From Diphasiastrum complanatum (Eukaryota > Streptophyta > Lycopodiopsida > Lycopodiales > Lycopodiaceae), in NCBI GenBank assembly GCA_029204225.1, contig CM055099.1:60853753-60917752 (forward strand): a DNA stretch of 64,000 bases, read 5' to 3'. Position numbers and translations under genes: made by a program. This document shows, piece after piece, positions 1 to 12,538 of this stretch. Each line of letters opens with the position of its first letter. Position 1 is the stretch's first letter. The notes under the pieces are model-generated. The model did not search any database. It saw nothing but the letters and a program-made list of their open reading frames with translations, and had not been told where the DNA came from.

Positions 1-3000
1 TCACTCCAAGTGATGATCTGAACTTCATAAAAGGTGTCTTTTGAAGTGGTTTAGTAAGTAGATCAGCTACACATTCATTGCTTGGAACATGCTCCAAAGC
101 AATCTCCTTCGCTTGCACCATTTCTCTCACAAAGTGATGGCATATCTCAATGTGCTTAGATCTTGCATGGAAGATTGGGTTAGATGCAAGGTGTTGGGCT
201 GATATATTGTCATTGTAGATGATTGGTGCCTCCTCTGAATCCATGATCTTTAGTTCCACCAATAATCTCTTGATCCAAAGTACCTCCTTTGTAGTGGTTG
301 TCAAAGCTTTGTACTCGGCCTCGGTTGAAGATAGAGATATAGTTTCTTGCTTTTTTGAAAGCCATGAAACCACACCTTCTCCTATGAAAGTTGAATAGGC
401 ACTTGTTGATTTCCTATCCCTCTTGTCCCCTGCAAAATCTGAATCACTAAATGCATGAAGGTTAATCACATCTCCTCTATATAGAATCCCAAAATCTAAT
501 GTACTCGAGATGTATCTTAGAATCCTCTTAGCCTTTTTCCAATGGATATTCAATGGCTTTTGCATGGATTGGCTCAACCTACATACACTAAAGCTAAGAT
601 CTGGTCTAGTTATAGTGATCCACATTAAGGAACCTATAAGTTGCCTAAACAAAGTGATGTCCATGAAGGATCTTTCATCATCTTCATTTGGCACTTTTAC
701 ATCTTGCTCCATTGGTGTGTCAACACTTTTGCATACTTCCATCTTAAACTTCTTCAAAGGACTTTGAGCATAGTTTACTTGACTTATAAAGATAAAATCA
801 GACCCTCTAAGTACTTCTATGCCTAAGATGAAGTGAAGACACCCTAGATCTACCATCTTGAATTCTAAGGATAGATCTATCTTGATTTTTTCAATACCAT
901 CAACACTATTTCCACTAATGATGATGTCATCTACATAAATGAGTAAAAGTACAATACCAACATCATCAAACTTAATGTAAAGAGTGGGATCATATTCACT
1001 TTGAACAAAAGAAAGTGAAATAAGATAGCAATGTAGTCTTGAATTCCAAGATCTCGAGGCTTGCTTCAAGCCATAGATGCTACTTTGGAGATGGCATACT
1101 TTGTTCTCCATTCCATGCTTGATGAACCCTTGTGGCTGCTCCATATAGATATCCTCTTCCAAAAAACCATTCAAGAAAGCATTAGAGACATCCATTTGAC
1201 ATAGAATCCATCCAAAATGTGATGCAAGTGCAATGATTAGCCTTATTGTGACCATCTTGGCCACGGGTGCAAACGTTTCCTCATAGTCTATCCCTTTCTC
1301 TTGAGCATAACCTTTTGCAACTAATCTTGCTTTATGTTTGTTAACACTCCCATTTGCATTCAACTTAAGCTTGAAGACCCACTTGCATCCTATTACATTC
1401 CTTTGAGGTCTCTCAACAAGCAACCAAGTTTCATTCTCAATCAAGGCATCATACTCATCCAGCATAGCTTTATACCATTCTTTGGAGTTCAATGCATCTT
1501 CAACATTAGATGGTTCTTCAAAACTAGATAAAGCATAAGAAGTGGATGAGATACCCTCAATTTGTTGTCCTTTGCCTTGATATGTGAGCCTTGATGGCTC
1601 CACTTTTGCCCTTGAAGATCTCCTTGGTGTGATAGGTGGGTTTGGTGCTTGCTCCTCCATGAGCTCCTCCTCAAAACCAAGATCTTGCTCCTCGGCCATC
1701 TTCTTCTTGATTGTTGGAGCACTTGAGCCTTCTTCAAGCATATGCATATGATGTTCATCAAAGATGACATCCCTTGAAACAACAAATTTGTTCAAGGATG
1801 GGAGATAGACTTTGTAGCCCTTGCTTGAGCTTGCATATCCAAGCATGATCCCTCTTGTGGAAGATGGATCCTCCTTGGTTCTTGTTTCCAATGGCACATG
1901 TACATAACATATACACCCAAAAACTTTCAAGTAATTAAGACTGGGTTTCTTTCCATACAACATCTCATAAGGAGTTTTGCCTTCAATTGCTTTGCAAGGC
2001 ACCCTATTCATCAAGTAGTTTGCACATACAAGAGACTCACCCTAAAAGGATTTGGGCAAACAAGCATCTAATCTTAAAGCCTTAGAACATTCACATAATG
2101 TTCTATTCCTTCTTTCAGCAACTCCATTTTGTTGAGGAGTGTAAGGACAAGAAGTCTCTTTCTTGATCCCTTCCTCCTCACAAAAGGCCTTGAACTCATT
2201 GGAGATGAATTCTCCACCATTGTCACTTCTAAGAATCTTGATGCTATGATTATGATGCTTTTCCACAAACAACTTGAACTTTACAAAAGTATCAAATACT
2301 TGAGACTTGAAGGAAAGTAAGAACACCCAACAATATCTTGAGTAGTCATCAATGAAGGTTAAAAACATGGATGAACCTCCATTAGATTTGGTGCTAACAA
2401 TGTGCACATCCGAGTGTATGAGTTCAAGAGGATGAGATGACTTTGTGATGGAGTTAGGAAACACCTTCTTATGTGCCTTGGATAAGGCACAAGCTTCACA
2501 AACCTTGTCTTCCTTCCCAATAGACCTTGGTAGGCCTAAAGCATACTCCTCCTTGATCATAGCCTCCATGGAACCCGAGTTGACATGTCCAAGTCTTTTG
2601 TGCCATAAAGTAAAGGTAGATATCTTGCTCTTCTCGGCCAACATGACAACATTAGTATCCACAAATGCATCCAACTTATAAAGTTTGCCAAGTCTAGTGC
2701 CCTTAGCCACTATCTTATCCTCCTTCTTGATGAAACATTCATTTGAAGCAAAGTCAACATTGAAACCATTGTCTACCATTTGGCCAACACTTAGTAGATT
2801 CTTTGTTATTGTAGGAATGTACAAAACACCTTCTATGTTGATCTTTTTGGAAGATCCTAAGCAAAGGGGAATGCTACCCACTCCTTCAATCTTACAAGCT
2901 TCATCATTTGCTGTATAGATAGACTTTATAGGTCCATCATAAGATAAGAGAGAAGAGAAAAACTCCCTTTTACTAGTCATGTGTGAACTAGCACCCGAGT

Positions 3001-3963
3001 CAATCCACCAAGGATCTTCTCCTTTGAAGCTTGTTGAAGAAAATATGGACATCATGAGAGAGTCCTCATGTGAACTCTCCTCCTCCTCCTCTTTGCTCAT
3101 GTTGGCTTGGCTTTGATCTTGCTTCCTCTTGAAGCATTCTGAGGCATAATGCCCCATCTTGCTACAATAGTAGCACTTCACCTTTGATTTGTCCTTCTTG
3201 ACTTTGGTGGTTGATGGAGATGCCTTTGAGGTTGATGGAGATGCCTTTGAGGGTCCTTCTTGATCCTCAAGCTTTGTAGACTTCTTGAATGTTGATCCTT
3301 TGCCTTTGGACTTGCCTTTGCCTTTGGTGAAGAGAGCTTGGTCATCTCCACCTTGGATGGAAAGCCTATCCATCCTCTCTTGCATTTGGCTCCTTCTTGA
3401 TTCCTCAGCCATGAGTGTGCCTTGGAGTTCTTCAAGTATGGGTAGCTTACCCATAATTGCATATCCCTGAACCAAATTGTCAAATTCAAAGCTTAGTCCA
3501 TTCAATATGAGTTGAACAAGCTCTTCATCCTTGATAGGATCACCTATAAAGGCTAGCTCTTTGTTCAATTCCTTTACTCTTAGGACAAAAGTATGTGCAC
3601 TCTCTCCTTTCTTTTGATAGCTTCTATAGATTTGATTCTTCAAAGCTAACATTCTAGTTTGGTTCTTGGATTCATAGACCTTTTGCAAAGTCTCCCAAGC
3701 ATCTTGAGCTGAAGTGCAATCTCCTACCTCTCTTAAGAGTTCATTTGCAACATTGATTTTTATGCAATGTAGTGCAACATTGCACCTCTTTTGATGTATT
3801 TGGCTTTTTCTTGAGGATGAATAGGTTCACCCTCCTTACCATTTACAATTTCCATCAAATCTTGCATGATCATGATAGATTCCATTCTAACTTTCCATAT
3901 GGAATAGTTAGTTTTGTTGAGCCTTTCATTAGTATCCAAAAGATATGCATTTATAGATGCCAT
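1..3963 (-). pseudogene. copia gag-pol polyprotein, one frameshift and one nonsense codon
   Basis: The gag starts at 3963 (MASINAYLL) and reads to about 3760, where a small indel shifts frame; the rest of gag continues from about 3758. The CCHC zinc knuckle (CYYCSKMGHYASEC) lies near 3133-3178, the aspartic protease motif DSGASSHMT near 2981-3010 and the pre-integrase motif LWHKRLGH near 2600. Integrase landmarks are HSDVH, SDNGGEF and PQQNGVAERRNR, between 2430 and 2100. At 2042-2044 the tryptophan expected after PKSF is a TAG. From 2041 to the left edge the frame is open: integrase C-terminus, RT with YVDD near 925-936, then RNase H ending with LTKPLQK about 30 bases from the edge. The stop is outside the window. 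The element was probably active until recently; the two lesions should make this copy dependent on others. Confidence 0.93.
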
Positions 3964-4761
3964 CTAGTCTCCTAATCAAGGATTTGACACAAATGAAGGT
4001 TACTTCTATTGATTTGATTGAAGGTCTACCTTATCCCACTTCTTAGGGACCTGAAAAGATCAATAATAGACTTCCTATAAAGATCTAAGAATGATCTATA
4101 ACAAAATCAAATCATAGAATACTAGAAACAATGCACTTGCTTGATTGAAGTAGACAATACTAGTAGAATTGCCCCTCTTTCTATAAAGAACATTAAAGCT
4201 TCCAAATGATCTGATCAAGAGTGAATTTTAGCAACCTAATATACTTCCAAAATCACTTATAAAAGATCTAAATGGAACTTAATGAGGATGCAACACAATC
4301 TACTATCCAATCACAAGCAAAAAATGATCAAAATTGATGAAAAATTGATCTAATTTGGTGCATAAGTCAAGCAATGGTTGGACTGAACCTAAATCACTTT
4401 AGGAGGTGTCTACTACACCTTAGAACAGCCTTTAAGAGTCCCCAAAAATCTGATCTTCCCTCTCCTTAAATGCTAGAAAGCCTCCTCTATGAAATCACCT
4501 CCAAAACTCGCTTAAAAATCAATGCTTGGAGCAAGCAAAACTTGCTATCTTGGTAATGTGAATTGAATTCAACTTTGCCTCTGGTTTTAGACACCTAAAC
4601 ACCTGCAAATGAAGTCACACAACACCAATCTCCAATGTATTTGACTCACTTTGAGTTCTAGAATCAATACTAGATGCTAAGATCCAATCTACACAAGATT
4701 TAGATCAAAAATTGTGATCAAATTGAATGAAAACCAAGGATTTAGCTCATTTCAGCCTTTA

Positions 4762-4774
4762 GGCTCTGATACCA
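4762..4774 (-). other. E1 primer binding site (tRNA-iMet)
   Basis: Read on the minus strand this is TGGTATCAGAGCC, the complement of the 3' end of plant initiator-methionine tRNA, placed directly after the LTR end. It fixes both the orientation of the element and the inner LTR boundary. Confidence 0.93.
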
Positions 4775-5456
4775 TGTAAAAATTACAGCAAATAAGGATC
4801 CTAAAACACTTGAAATGATGAGGGAAACAATAGATTATGATTTCATAAGATTAGCACAAGTTGAACCATCAAAATCCATCAAAAATCTATGCTTGAACCT
4901 CACTAAATGGCCCAAATCCTTGAAGAAGGCTTCACACGTGTGAAAGTACGGCCTCCCACATTCTGAGTACTGTACACCATACCTACATTCAATCCTATAA
5001 TCATTAGTAATCACAAGTACTCAAACAATTATGAACATAGAGAGCAATTGCATCATTATGAGAGAAAAAACATGAAATTGCTTGATTGATTTTGGTGAGA
5101 TATCATCACCTATATATACATGATCCATCACGGTTTTGGGCAGGTATGAGTAGCCCTAAACCTATCCCTAATGCTAATTTTGGTGGATCTTTCATCCCTA
5201 CCAAGTTAGGGTTGGAATCTTGGAGATCCCTCAACAATGCAAAAATTACCAAAAATAGCTCCTATTTTTTCTCCCTTGTATCTAAGCATAATTTGGACTC
5301 ATTCCAAAGGTTCTAATACTTAGGTCTACTTGAGAACATCCTTATGAATGGAATCCTATGCTATTTGGCACGTGTGACAAGCCACGTCATGACCATCTAA
5401 CTATTTACAAGTCATATGACCAAAACTAGTCAAGCTAGAACTGTGAATTTTTAACA
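4775..5456 (-). repeat. 5' LTR of E1 (682 bp)
   Basis: On the plus strand it begins TGTAAAAATT and ends AATTTTTAACA, so it has TG...CA ends with a longer imperfect inverted terminal repeat. It contains a TATA-like run (5110-5120 on the minus strand) and the palindrome CACACGTGTG at 4933-4942, which recurs in other LTRs of the window. The partner LTR is off the left edge. Confidence 0.88.
5110..5120 (-). promoter_or_regulatory. TATA box of E1 LTR promoter
   Basis: The minus strand reads TGTATATATAG. It lies about 335 bases before the inner end of the LTR, where a copia U3/R boundary is plausible. The transcription start itself cannot be read from sequence. Confidence 0.55.
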
Positions 5457-8400
5457 ACAAGGGAGCACCTTCATGCTCACACTCTCATATGGACTATTGA
5501 AGGGTTGTTAGTTTAGTGCCATAAGAGGTGGCATGTTTTAGCTCCACCATTATGAAGGGCATGAAAGCATCTACGGGCAAAAATTTGTCAAAAGCAATCA
5601 TTTGGAACAGCACTTTGAAAAATACACATGGTGTAAGCCGAATTGGATAAGTGTTACCTCCAACAATGGAGACCTAGGTTAAACATGCATAGAATAGGGA
5701 ACTAGGCCCATGGCAGGCTCTAGAAATGGGAAGAGGTTATTCCTCAATGATAGATATGCATGGAATAGGGAACTAGAGGAGCCCATCGCATCTCCGAACA
5801 TGGATGATGGGAACAACTTATTCCTCAACTGGAGTAGGATGCAGGCACGGCCCCACTCTCATCCAATGATTTATGAGTTGTGAAATTTTTCATCATCCAT
5901 CATTATTATAAATGGATGATTTTGCATGGTTGGATGAAGGTGGGTCCTTGCCTACACCCTTAGTCCATATGAGAAAGATGCTCCTTTCAAAAAATGGCTT
6001 AGCCTATATAATGTGGGTGTAGAGTGTAAAAATACACATGAATGATTTTTAAGAGTTATAATAGTGGTCTACAACTTCCTCATTGATAACAAGGTTAGCC
6101 TACATGAAGAACATCCAAACCACACCTATCATTAAATGTGTGGCTTGGGGGATGGTCTCCATGCATGGGAACCTTGTTATGAATATCCTCGTCCATCGTC
6201 CATCGTCTACAGTATAAGAATGTTGTAGAATAAACTCAATTCACTTAAGTTTTAGATTAAATAGGTAAGAATGCATAGACTATTTGGTTTCTCCAATAAC
6301 TCTATTTAAGAGATTCATGGCAAGGCAAAACCCATTTGAACCAAGTTGGTTATGACGCATCACCTTTACATAATGACCTGCCAAAATGTTTCATCTTAGC
6401 TATAAAATTTGCAATCAAGTAAATGTTGCTTTTTACAATGTATGTTAGCATAGATATAATTAGTGCAATTAACTTGGATTTGAGCTATTTTGTAGTCGAA
6501 GAGAGCATAAATTATAATTCTTATCAAAGGAGGCTAAAAGAGACTTTGCTCTCTTTGAGTGCTTTGTTTCAAAGGTAGATTTGTTTTTAGGGACATTTTC
6601 ACCAAGTTCAACAATTTTTCATTTATGGCATGACCCCACCCATATACTAAGGTGCGTTTTACCTATCAGAAAATAAAATTCATTCCCAATACACAAGTAT
6701 ATTCTGCTAAAGAAACTGATTTCATGGAGAACTCACTTCTAGGCAAAAAAATGTGCATTATCCTTAAACATATTCGATCTACATCCTTGTTGTTTGGATT
6801 CTAGATACGTTTCATACATATTTTTTCCAATTATTATGAAATTTGTGTGATAAAAATGTGTAGGTGAAAGCATCATGTTACGTTGAATCCTTGAGGGAGT
6901 TAGCTTCATCGTGCTTTATCTCAATAGAAGATTTTTATATGACTTAAGTGCTAATCCATAAATGAATGGTCATTAAACTTAGTGAAAAAGGTTGTGATAA
7001 TGAATTTTCCAATTTACGAAAAAACTAATGTTCAATGTTTCTCCTTGCAAAGCATTGACTAAACAGTCGGATGAGGAGATATTATGAGCTAGATTGGGCA
7101 AGCTTTTCAAACACTAAATGAAAGATAAAATAGGTTTCATCAAGTGCTATTAAAAATTGCCATCATTTTTACTTGAGAAGACACCTTCCAATTGACCTAT
7201 ACAACTATCCATAAATTTGTGGTTGCTTCCCTTGGAGAAATCATGAAACCCATTGTCTAGTGCATAAAGGAGTCACTTTGCACTCTTTGGTTTACTATGT
7301 TATACTAGAAAGAGTTTGTATATAGTACACTTATTAAATTTTGTTGGTGTGGTCAATGATATGGTGGTTCTTGAGAAGAACTACAAATCACAATATTCCA
7401 TGACTTTTTCTCATATCAACCCAATTGTGGGCCCTAAATCATTCATTTCTATACATGGCCTTTCTATTTTGTTTAATCTACGTGATCTTATCATAATAAG
7501 CATGTTGATTGGTGACGATTATCACATGTGTAGAGTCAAGAATAGGGTATTCTAAACTTTTGAGAGTTAATATGTTTAATTAAGTATCCTTGCAATATGT
7601 GATTGTTAGAGTAACACAAAGAAAAAAACAGTATGTGAACCATTTTATGAAATTGACTAGAATGTTGCATACATTTGATTAGTTAATATTTATTATCCAT
7701 CCATAAAATAATGCTTGATCTATTGTAACAAAGTCCAAGAAGTGGAGCTTTATATCTTGAACTACACATGATTTGTCGTATATTCAAGTTTTTCAAATTC
7801 ATGTAAGATTGATTTATGTAGAAAATACTATGTGGTATAAAACTTTGAGACTAATTTTGTCCAAAGAGGACAAGGGCTTGCTTTAGAGTCTCTTCTAAAC
7901 TTTTTCATTCTAAAACTTTTTTTCTAGTTCTAAACTACTTTCTTATAAGTGCAAACTTTTTCAAAAGGGTGTCATTCCCTAATGGAGAGAAATTTCAACG
8001 TGGAATGTGTAATTTTCTCTTATTTGTAATGTCAACAAAAGATTTAGTCTTAAGATAACCCATGTCTTGGGAATTTGTGCCTGTGGGATTCCTCATTTTG
8101 GGATGTTTTTTCTCCTTATTTTACTTCTATTTGATTTGAGAACCTTAGCTCTTTCACAAAACGAGATGCTAATTTAACCTAGATAACGCCAAGTTGCTCT
8201 AAGATGTGGAGATGAATACCTTGATGAGTATAGGAGTTGTGATATTCTTTGATACCTACTACACTTCAGAAGAGTAGCAACAACAAGCTGTTCAAGACAA
8301 AAAAATATCGACATTAAGTCTTGCCTCAATTCTGAAGTTGTCTATGTCCATGGCCTCTGCATCAACATCCTCTACAATTGGTGTGTTCCTCTCGAATAGA

Positions 8401-8629
8401 TGAGATTTGCTAAGTGTCTGCAGCTGGTGGTGCCTAATCGTCCCTTGCTTCGGTTGTACCAGCTTCGTTCTGCTTATCAAAAGGAGTGTCATCAGTGATC
8501 TCAATCACCATCCTGGTCATATCGACCTCTGGAGGTGCTATGGCTATCGACCTTCTCCCTTCTCCCTTCCAAAGTTGTCAGTTCACCAAGCATAAGAACA
8601 CTGTAATGACAACACAAATAAGAAATGTG
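5457..8629. other. No gene recognised
   Basis: This AT-rich stretch has only short open frames on both strands, none with a recognisable motif. No LTR, primer site or inverted repeat stood out. It is probably old, decayed repeat DNA, but that is inference. Confidence 0.5.
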
Positions 8630-10200
8630 TATATGATAACTAGCTTAATAGGTCCGACAAAGCTGATACACCACTTATCGAAAGGTGCGAGTGGAGGTAA
8701 GAGGCCAATGTGTTGAAGAAGATGGCTTACCGATTCATTGACATGGATCACATGATTTGATAATGTGCATTGTCGGCCACCAGTACTTGGCATTTAAAAT
8801 CTTCTTCACAATATTTACTATCACATAGTGGCCTCTGGCATCTTTCAAATGGAGTGCTTGAATGACATTGCGAATTTCTGATGTTTTGAGGCATCTTTGC
8901 AATTCTTCATTGGGTCCCATTTTATATAGCACATCCTTTATTATCTTGTACGGTCCAATCTTATATTGGAATACCATTCTTTGTTCAAGATCATCCCCAG
9001 CGAGGTAGTTCTGATTGTTTAGATACTCAATAATATCTAAATATAATGAATTTGCTGATGATTTAAGTAGAATTTGTTCATCAAAAAAATCATCGTTCAG
9101 ATTTTCAGCAAGTGCTTTCATGCTTATTCATGATAGATGGTATGCTTTGGAATGATACTTGCCTTGGCAAACTTCTACTTGAAAATCAAATTCTTGTAGC
9201 AATAGTACCCAACGAGCTATTTTGCCAGACAGATCTGATTTGTTGACTAGATACTTTAGAACATAGTGATCGACATGGATAATAAAGGAGTATCCCAATA
9301 AATGATGTCAAAACCTCTTTACTGTGAATATCATTCCTAGCCCTTTGCGCTCTATCACAAAATAGTTCTTTTTTGAGGCTCTCAAATTGTCGCCCTACGT
9401 AATAAACAAAATGATCTTTCTTTTCATCATATATCTGACTTAAAGTCACTCACAATTACAAATGACAAAACATCTACGTAGACATGGAATGTTTGTGCCC
9501 AGCCAGGCGAGTGTAAGACTAGAGCTTGTGACAACTTCAGTTTAAATTGTCGAAGTTACTTGGATTCAAATTGGAGCTTTTTGAAGTTTATCAGATACTT
9601 CTGGTATTTGTACGTTCAAATTATTCATCTATTTTGTGAGATCAGCAACATTTTTCTTCCAAGTACTTTCCGTCTTTGGCTAGTCTTTGTGATTTTTAAC
9701 TTTCTTCTTCGACTTCTTTTCTTTTCAACTATCTTGATCATCGATAGAAGATAATTTCACTATTTGACTCTTCAGAAGAAGAACTCATATTTGAATTCGA
9801 TGATGAGTCGTTGTTCGAGTCAAATGATTCGGCTTTTTTTGTCGACTTCTTTGATGATTGACATTTCCTTGCTATTCTCGAAGTCTCATAGTTCTCAATA
9901 GTTGTAATAACTTCTTCCAAAGTGTTCATTGGTCCTTGTCTACAATATCGATCAATCTTTGTCAGTAGTCTTGCGAGAAACCACTCAATTTGCATTGTAA
10001 CTGGATATACAACTACTAGCTTGTCGCTAAGGTTCTTCACCTTTCTAGTACACTACCTCAGCGATTCTCTGTCTTTCTTTGTACATAGTTCAGTCTAGCC
10101 AGCAACCTCATGGAATGTCCAATCTCTTTAAGTTGATTAAGGAAAGCTTCCTTAATTTGATCCCTAGTTGTAATTGATGCTCGATCCATCTAACTATACC
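8630..10200 (-). pseudogene. Ty3/gypsy gag-pol remnant
   Basis: Read on the minus strand, a gag-like segment lies at 10200-9738, with a Ser/Asn-rich tail. RT/RNase H-like sequence follows at about 9545-9150, across frames, with YDEKKDHFVYYVGRQFESL and a shifted ERKGLGMIF block. Then come a gypsy integrase zinc-binding (H2C2) domain at 8939-8760 ending CDPCQ, and the start of the integrase core (PFDKWCISFVGPIK) near 8690-8650. The order and motifs are Ty3/gypsy rather than copia. Several frameshifts and stops are present, and protease and most of RT are missing between the gag and RNase H parts. No LTR could be assigned. The lineage within gypsy is not resolved. Confidence 0.75.
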
Positions 10201-10274
10201 AGATTCTTGTCTGTCCGGACTTCATCTTAGTGAATATGACCCTTCACTGTACATTAAGTTTGTAAATAACTTTG

Positions 10275-10545
10275 TAGTTATTCTTCTCATCTATGTAAAT
10301 GATATCATTCTTAGTGGAAATAATGAGGAGCTAGTTGAAGAAACTAAACATGCGCTTGGTAGTGAATTTAAGATGCAAGATCTAGGAGTTCTTCACAACA
10401 TTTTAGGCCTAGAAATTGACTTGTGGAAAGATCGTGCTTTCATAAGTCAAAGTAGATATGCACTTTCCATGCTTAAGAAATTCCAAATGGAAAACTGTAA
10501 AGGCATAGATACACCAATGGATCACATTGTAACATGCAAGAGAAA
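10275..10545 (+). pseudogene. copia RT fragment, second half
   Basis: The plus strand encodes the second half of a copia reverse transcriptase. A VND variant of the catalytic YVDD box (IYVNDIILSG) sits near 10290-10320, followed by MQDLGVLHNILGLEI and KGIDTPMDH. It ends abruptly near 10545, where coding similarity switches to the minus strand. Asp-to-Asn at the first catalytic aspartate would inactivate the enzyme. Confidence 0.85.
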
Positions 10546-10549
10546 CAAA

Positions 10550-12280
10550 AATTCTTATAGTTACCATTTTTGCAATAGGTGCAAAAGTGTCTTCATAGTC
10601 AAGACCTTTGATTTGTGAATAACCTTTGGCACAAAGTCTTGCTTTGAATTTGTTGATGGATCCATCATTGTTATACTTGATCCTTAATACCCACTTACAT
10701 CCAATGACATGCATGTTGCTAGGTGGCTCCACAAGCTCCCATGTGTTGTTTGACATCAAGGCTTCATACTCTTGGGTCATTGCTTCAACCCACTTCTTGG
10801 ATTGAAGTGCTTCTTGGACATCTTTAGGCTCTTCATCTGATATGAAGAATGCATGATAGGAAGTTTCACCTTCTTGCACTTGCCTTCCTCCCTCATCATA
10901 AGTGAGCCTTCTTGACTCGGATCTTTCTCTTGTGGATCTTCTTGGTGTAGGTGCCTGAAGTTGCTCCTCCTCAAGCCTCGGCCTCACCACTTCTTGAACT
11001 GCATCAAAGTTGATGATTGTAGATCCTGCATGAGACTCCTTGATATTTTCTTCATCCAAGTTAAATTTCTGATGTTCATGAAAGATAACATCCCTACTTA
11101 AAACATTCTTGTCAATAGAGGGAACATAAACTTTATATGCTTTCTTAGAAGATGCATATCCAACAAAAAATCCTTTAATAGCACTAGGATCATCCTTCTT
11201 CCTAGTCTCTAAAGGTACATGCACATAGCATAAACAGCCAAAGATCCTAAGATGATCTACCTTAGGCTTTTTCTTATACAAAATCTCAAATGGTGTTCTT
11301 CCTTCTATTGCAAGATTAGGAAGTCTATTACAAAGATAATTTGCACATGCAACTGCTTCTCCCCAAAATTCTTTAGGTAGAGATGTTTCTAGCCTAATGG
11401 CTTTTGCACATTCACACAAAGTTCAATTTTTTCTTTCAGCAACTCCATTTTGTTGAGGAGTATAAGAACAAGAACTTGAAAGAAAACTTTTTTTCTACAT
11501 AATCTTTGAAAGTAAGAAAAACATCATAAACCATGGCTGTAGAAGATAGCATGTAGATCCAAGAATATCTTGTATAATCATCTACAAAAGAAACAAAGCA
11601 ATTTGCTCATCCTTTGCCTTTGGTTGAAGAGAAATGAACATCAGAATGCACGAGTTCAATGGATGTTGTGTTTTGATGCTTCATCCCATCAGCCTTACAG
11701 TTGGACCATCTCAGTGAATTTCCACCGCACCTTACAAGCCTATCAACGAGAGTATGTCCACTCTCCAGATCCAATGGTGCGACAATCGGCAATATTTGCT
11801 AAAGATCAAACTTTGTTGGCGTTAGTGGCAACCAAATGGGATGAATATTACAACTATCCTACACTAATGAGATTCTTGATTAGTCTAGGTACATAAAGTA
11901 CATCATGCAAACAAAAATTTTTTGATGATGATGCATGCAGTGGAATACTTCCTATTCCTTCAATTCTATACTTTACATCATTAGCAATATAGATTGATCT
12001 TTTTTCACCTAGATATGGCATGAGACTTGTGAAAGAGTTTCTAGAACTAGAATATGGGAACTAGCCCCACTATCTATCCACCAGATTTCTTCATTCTTGA
12101 AAGAAAAAGATGAAAAACTAGACATCATTAAAGAATCCTCTCTTTCACTCTCAATACCCTCACACTCTTCCTCATTAGTAAGGTTAGCCTACTTGGATTG
12201 GTTCTTCTTCTTGAAACAGTTTGATGCATAGTGGCCCTTCTTGCCACAAAAGAAACATTTGATCTTTGACAATAAAATAT
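10550..12280 (-). pseudogene. copia gag-pol remnant (gag knuckle to early RT)
   Basis: On the minus strand, a gag zinc-knuckle region begins at 12280. Then come a decayed protease region (about 12100-11900, with VLYVPRLIKNL), an interrupted pre-integrase segment, integrase from HSDVHFSSTKGKG (about 11620), and an open frame 11419-10409. That frame carries the integrase C-terminus (MCECAKAIRL), the Arg/Ser-rich linker and early RT (GCKWVLRIKYN, DYEDTFAPIAKMVTIR). The copia sequence stops near 10555, inside the RT. The 5' end is cut at 12280 by the start of direct repeat A. Many stops are present in the protease and integrase parts, while the 10409-11419 block has none. Confidence 0.85.
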
Positions 12281-12533
12281 AATGCACTTAGAAAAGAGTT
12301 GTAAAATACAATGCAAACTACCAATGTGTAAGTAGCTTGGACCAACACATGAAATTTGGGACAAATCCATGCCATGCCAAATTTCATACTTGTAAACAAG
12401 TAATGTGCGTTACCGTGACTTCTTGAGCAAATATGCAAGAGTCCGCAAGGATCCTTATTGTTGAATTAACTTCTGAACCTTGATCGTGACTTAAGATGCA
12501 ATCAATCAAGGGCAATCGACAACCAAATTAAAG

Positions 12534-12538
12534 CATCT
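12534..12538. repeat. Target site duplication CATCT, left
   Basis: CATCT directly precedes the solo LTR and recurs directly after it at 13359-13363. Repeat B has a single CATCT at the same place. Confidence 0.9.

Larger units (their letters stand above)
1..5456 (-). mobile_element. Ty1/copia LTR retrotransposon E1, 3' end outside window
   Basis: The element reads right to left: 5' LTR (4775-5456), tRNA-iMet primer site (4762-4774), leader (3964-4761), then gag-pol from 3963 to the left edge. Domain order protease, integrase, RT, RNase H is that of Ty1/copia. The polypurine tract and 3' LTR lie beyond base 1, so the target duplication cannot be checked; the flank right of the 5' LTR is ACAAG. 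Only two coding lesions are visible, which makes this the youngest-looking element in the window. Confidence 0.93.
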
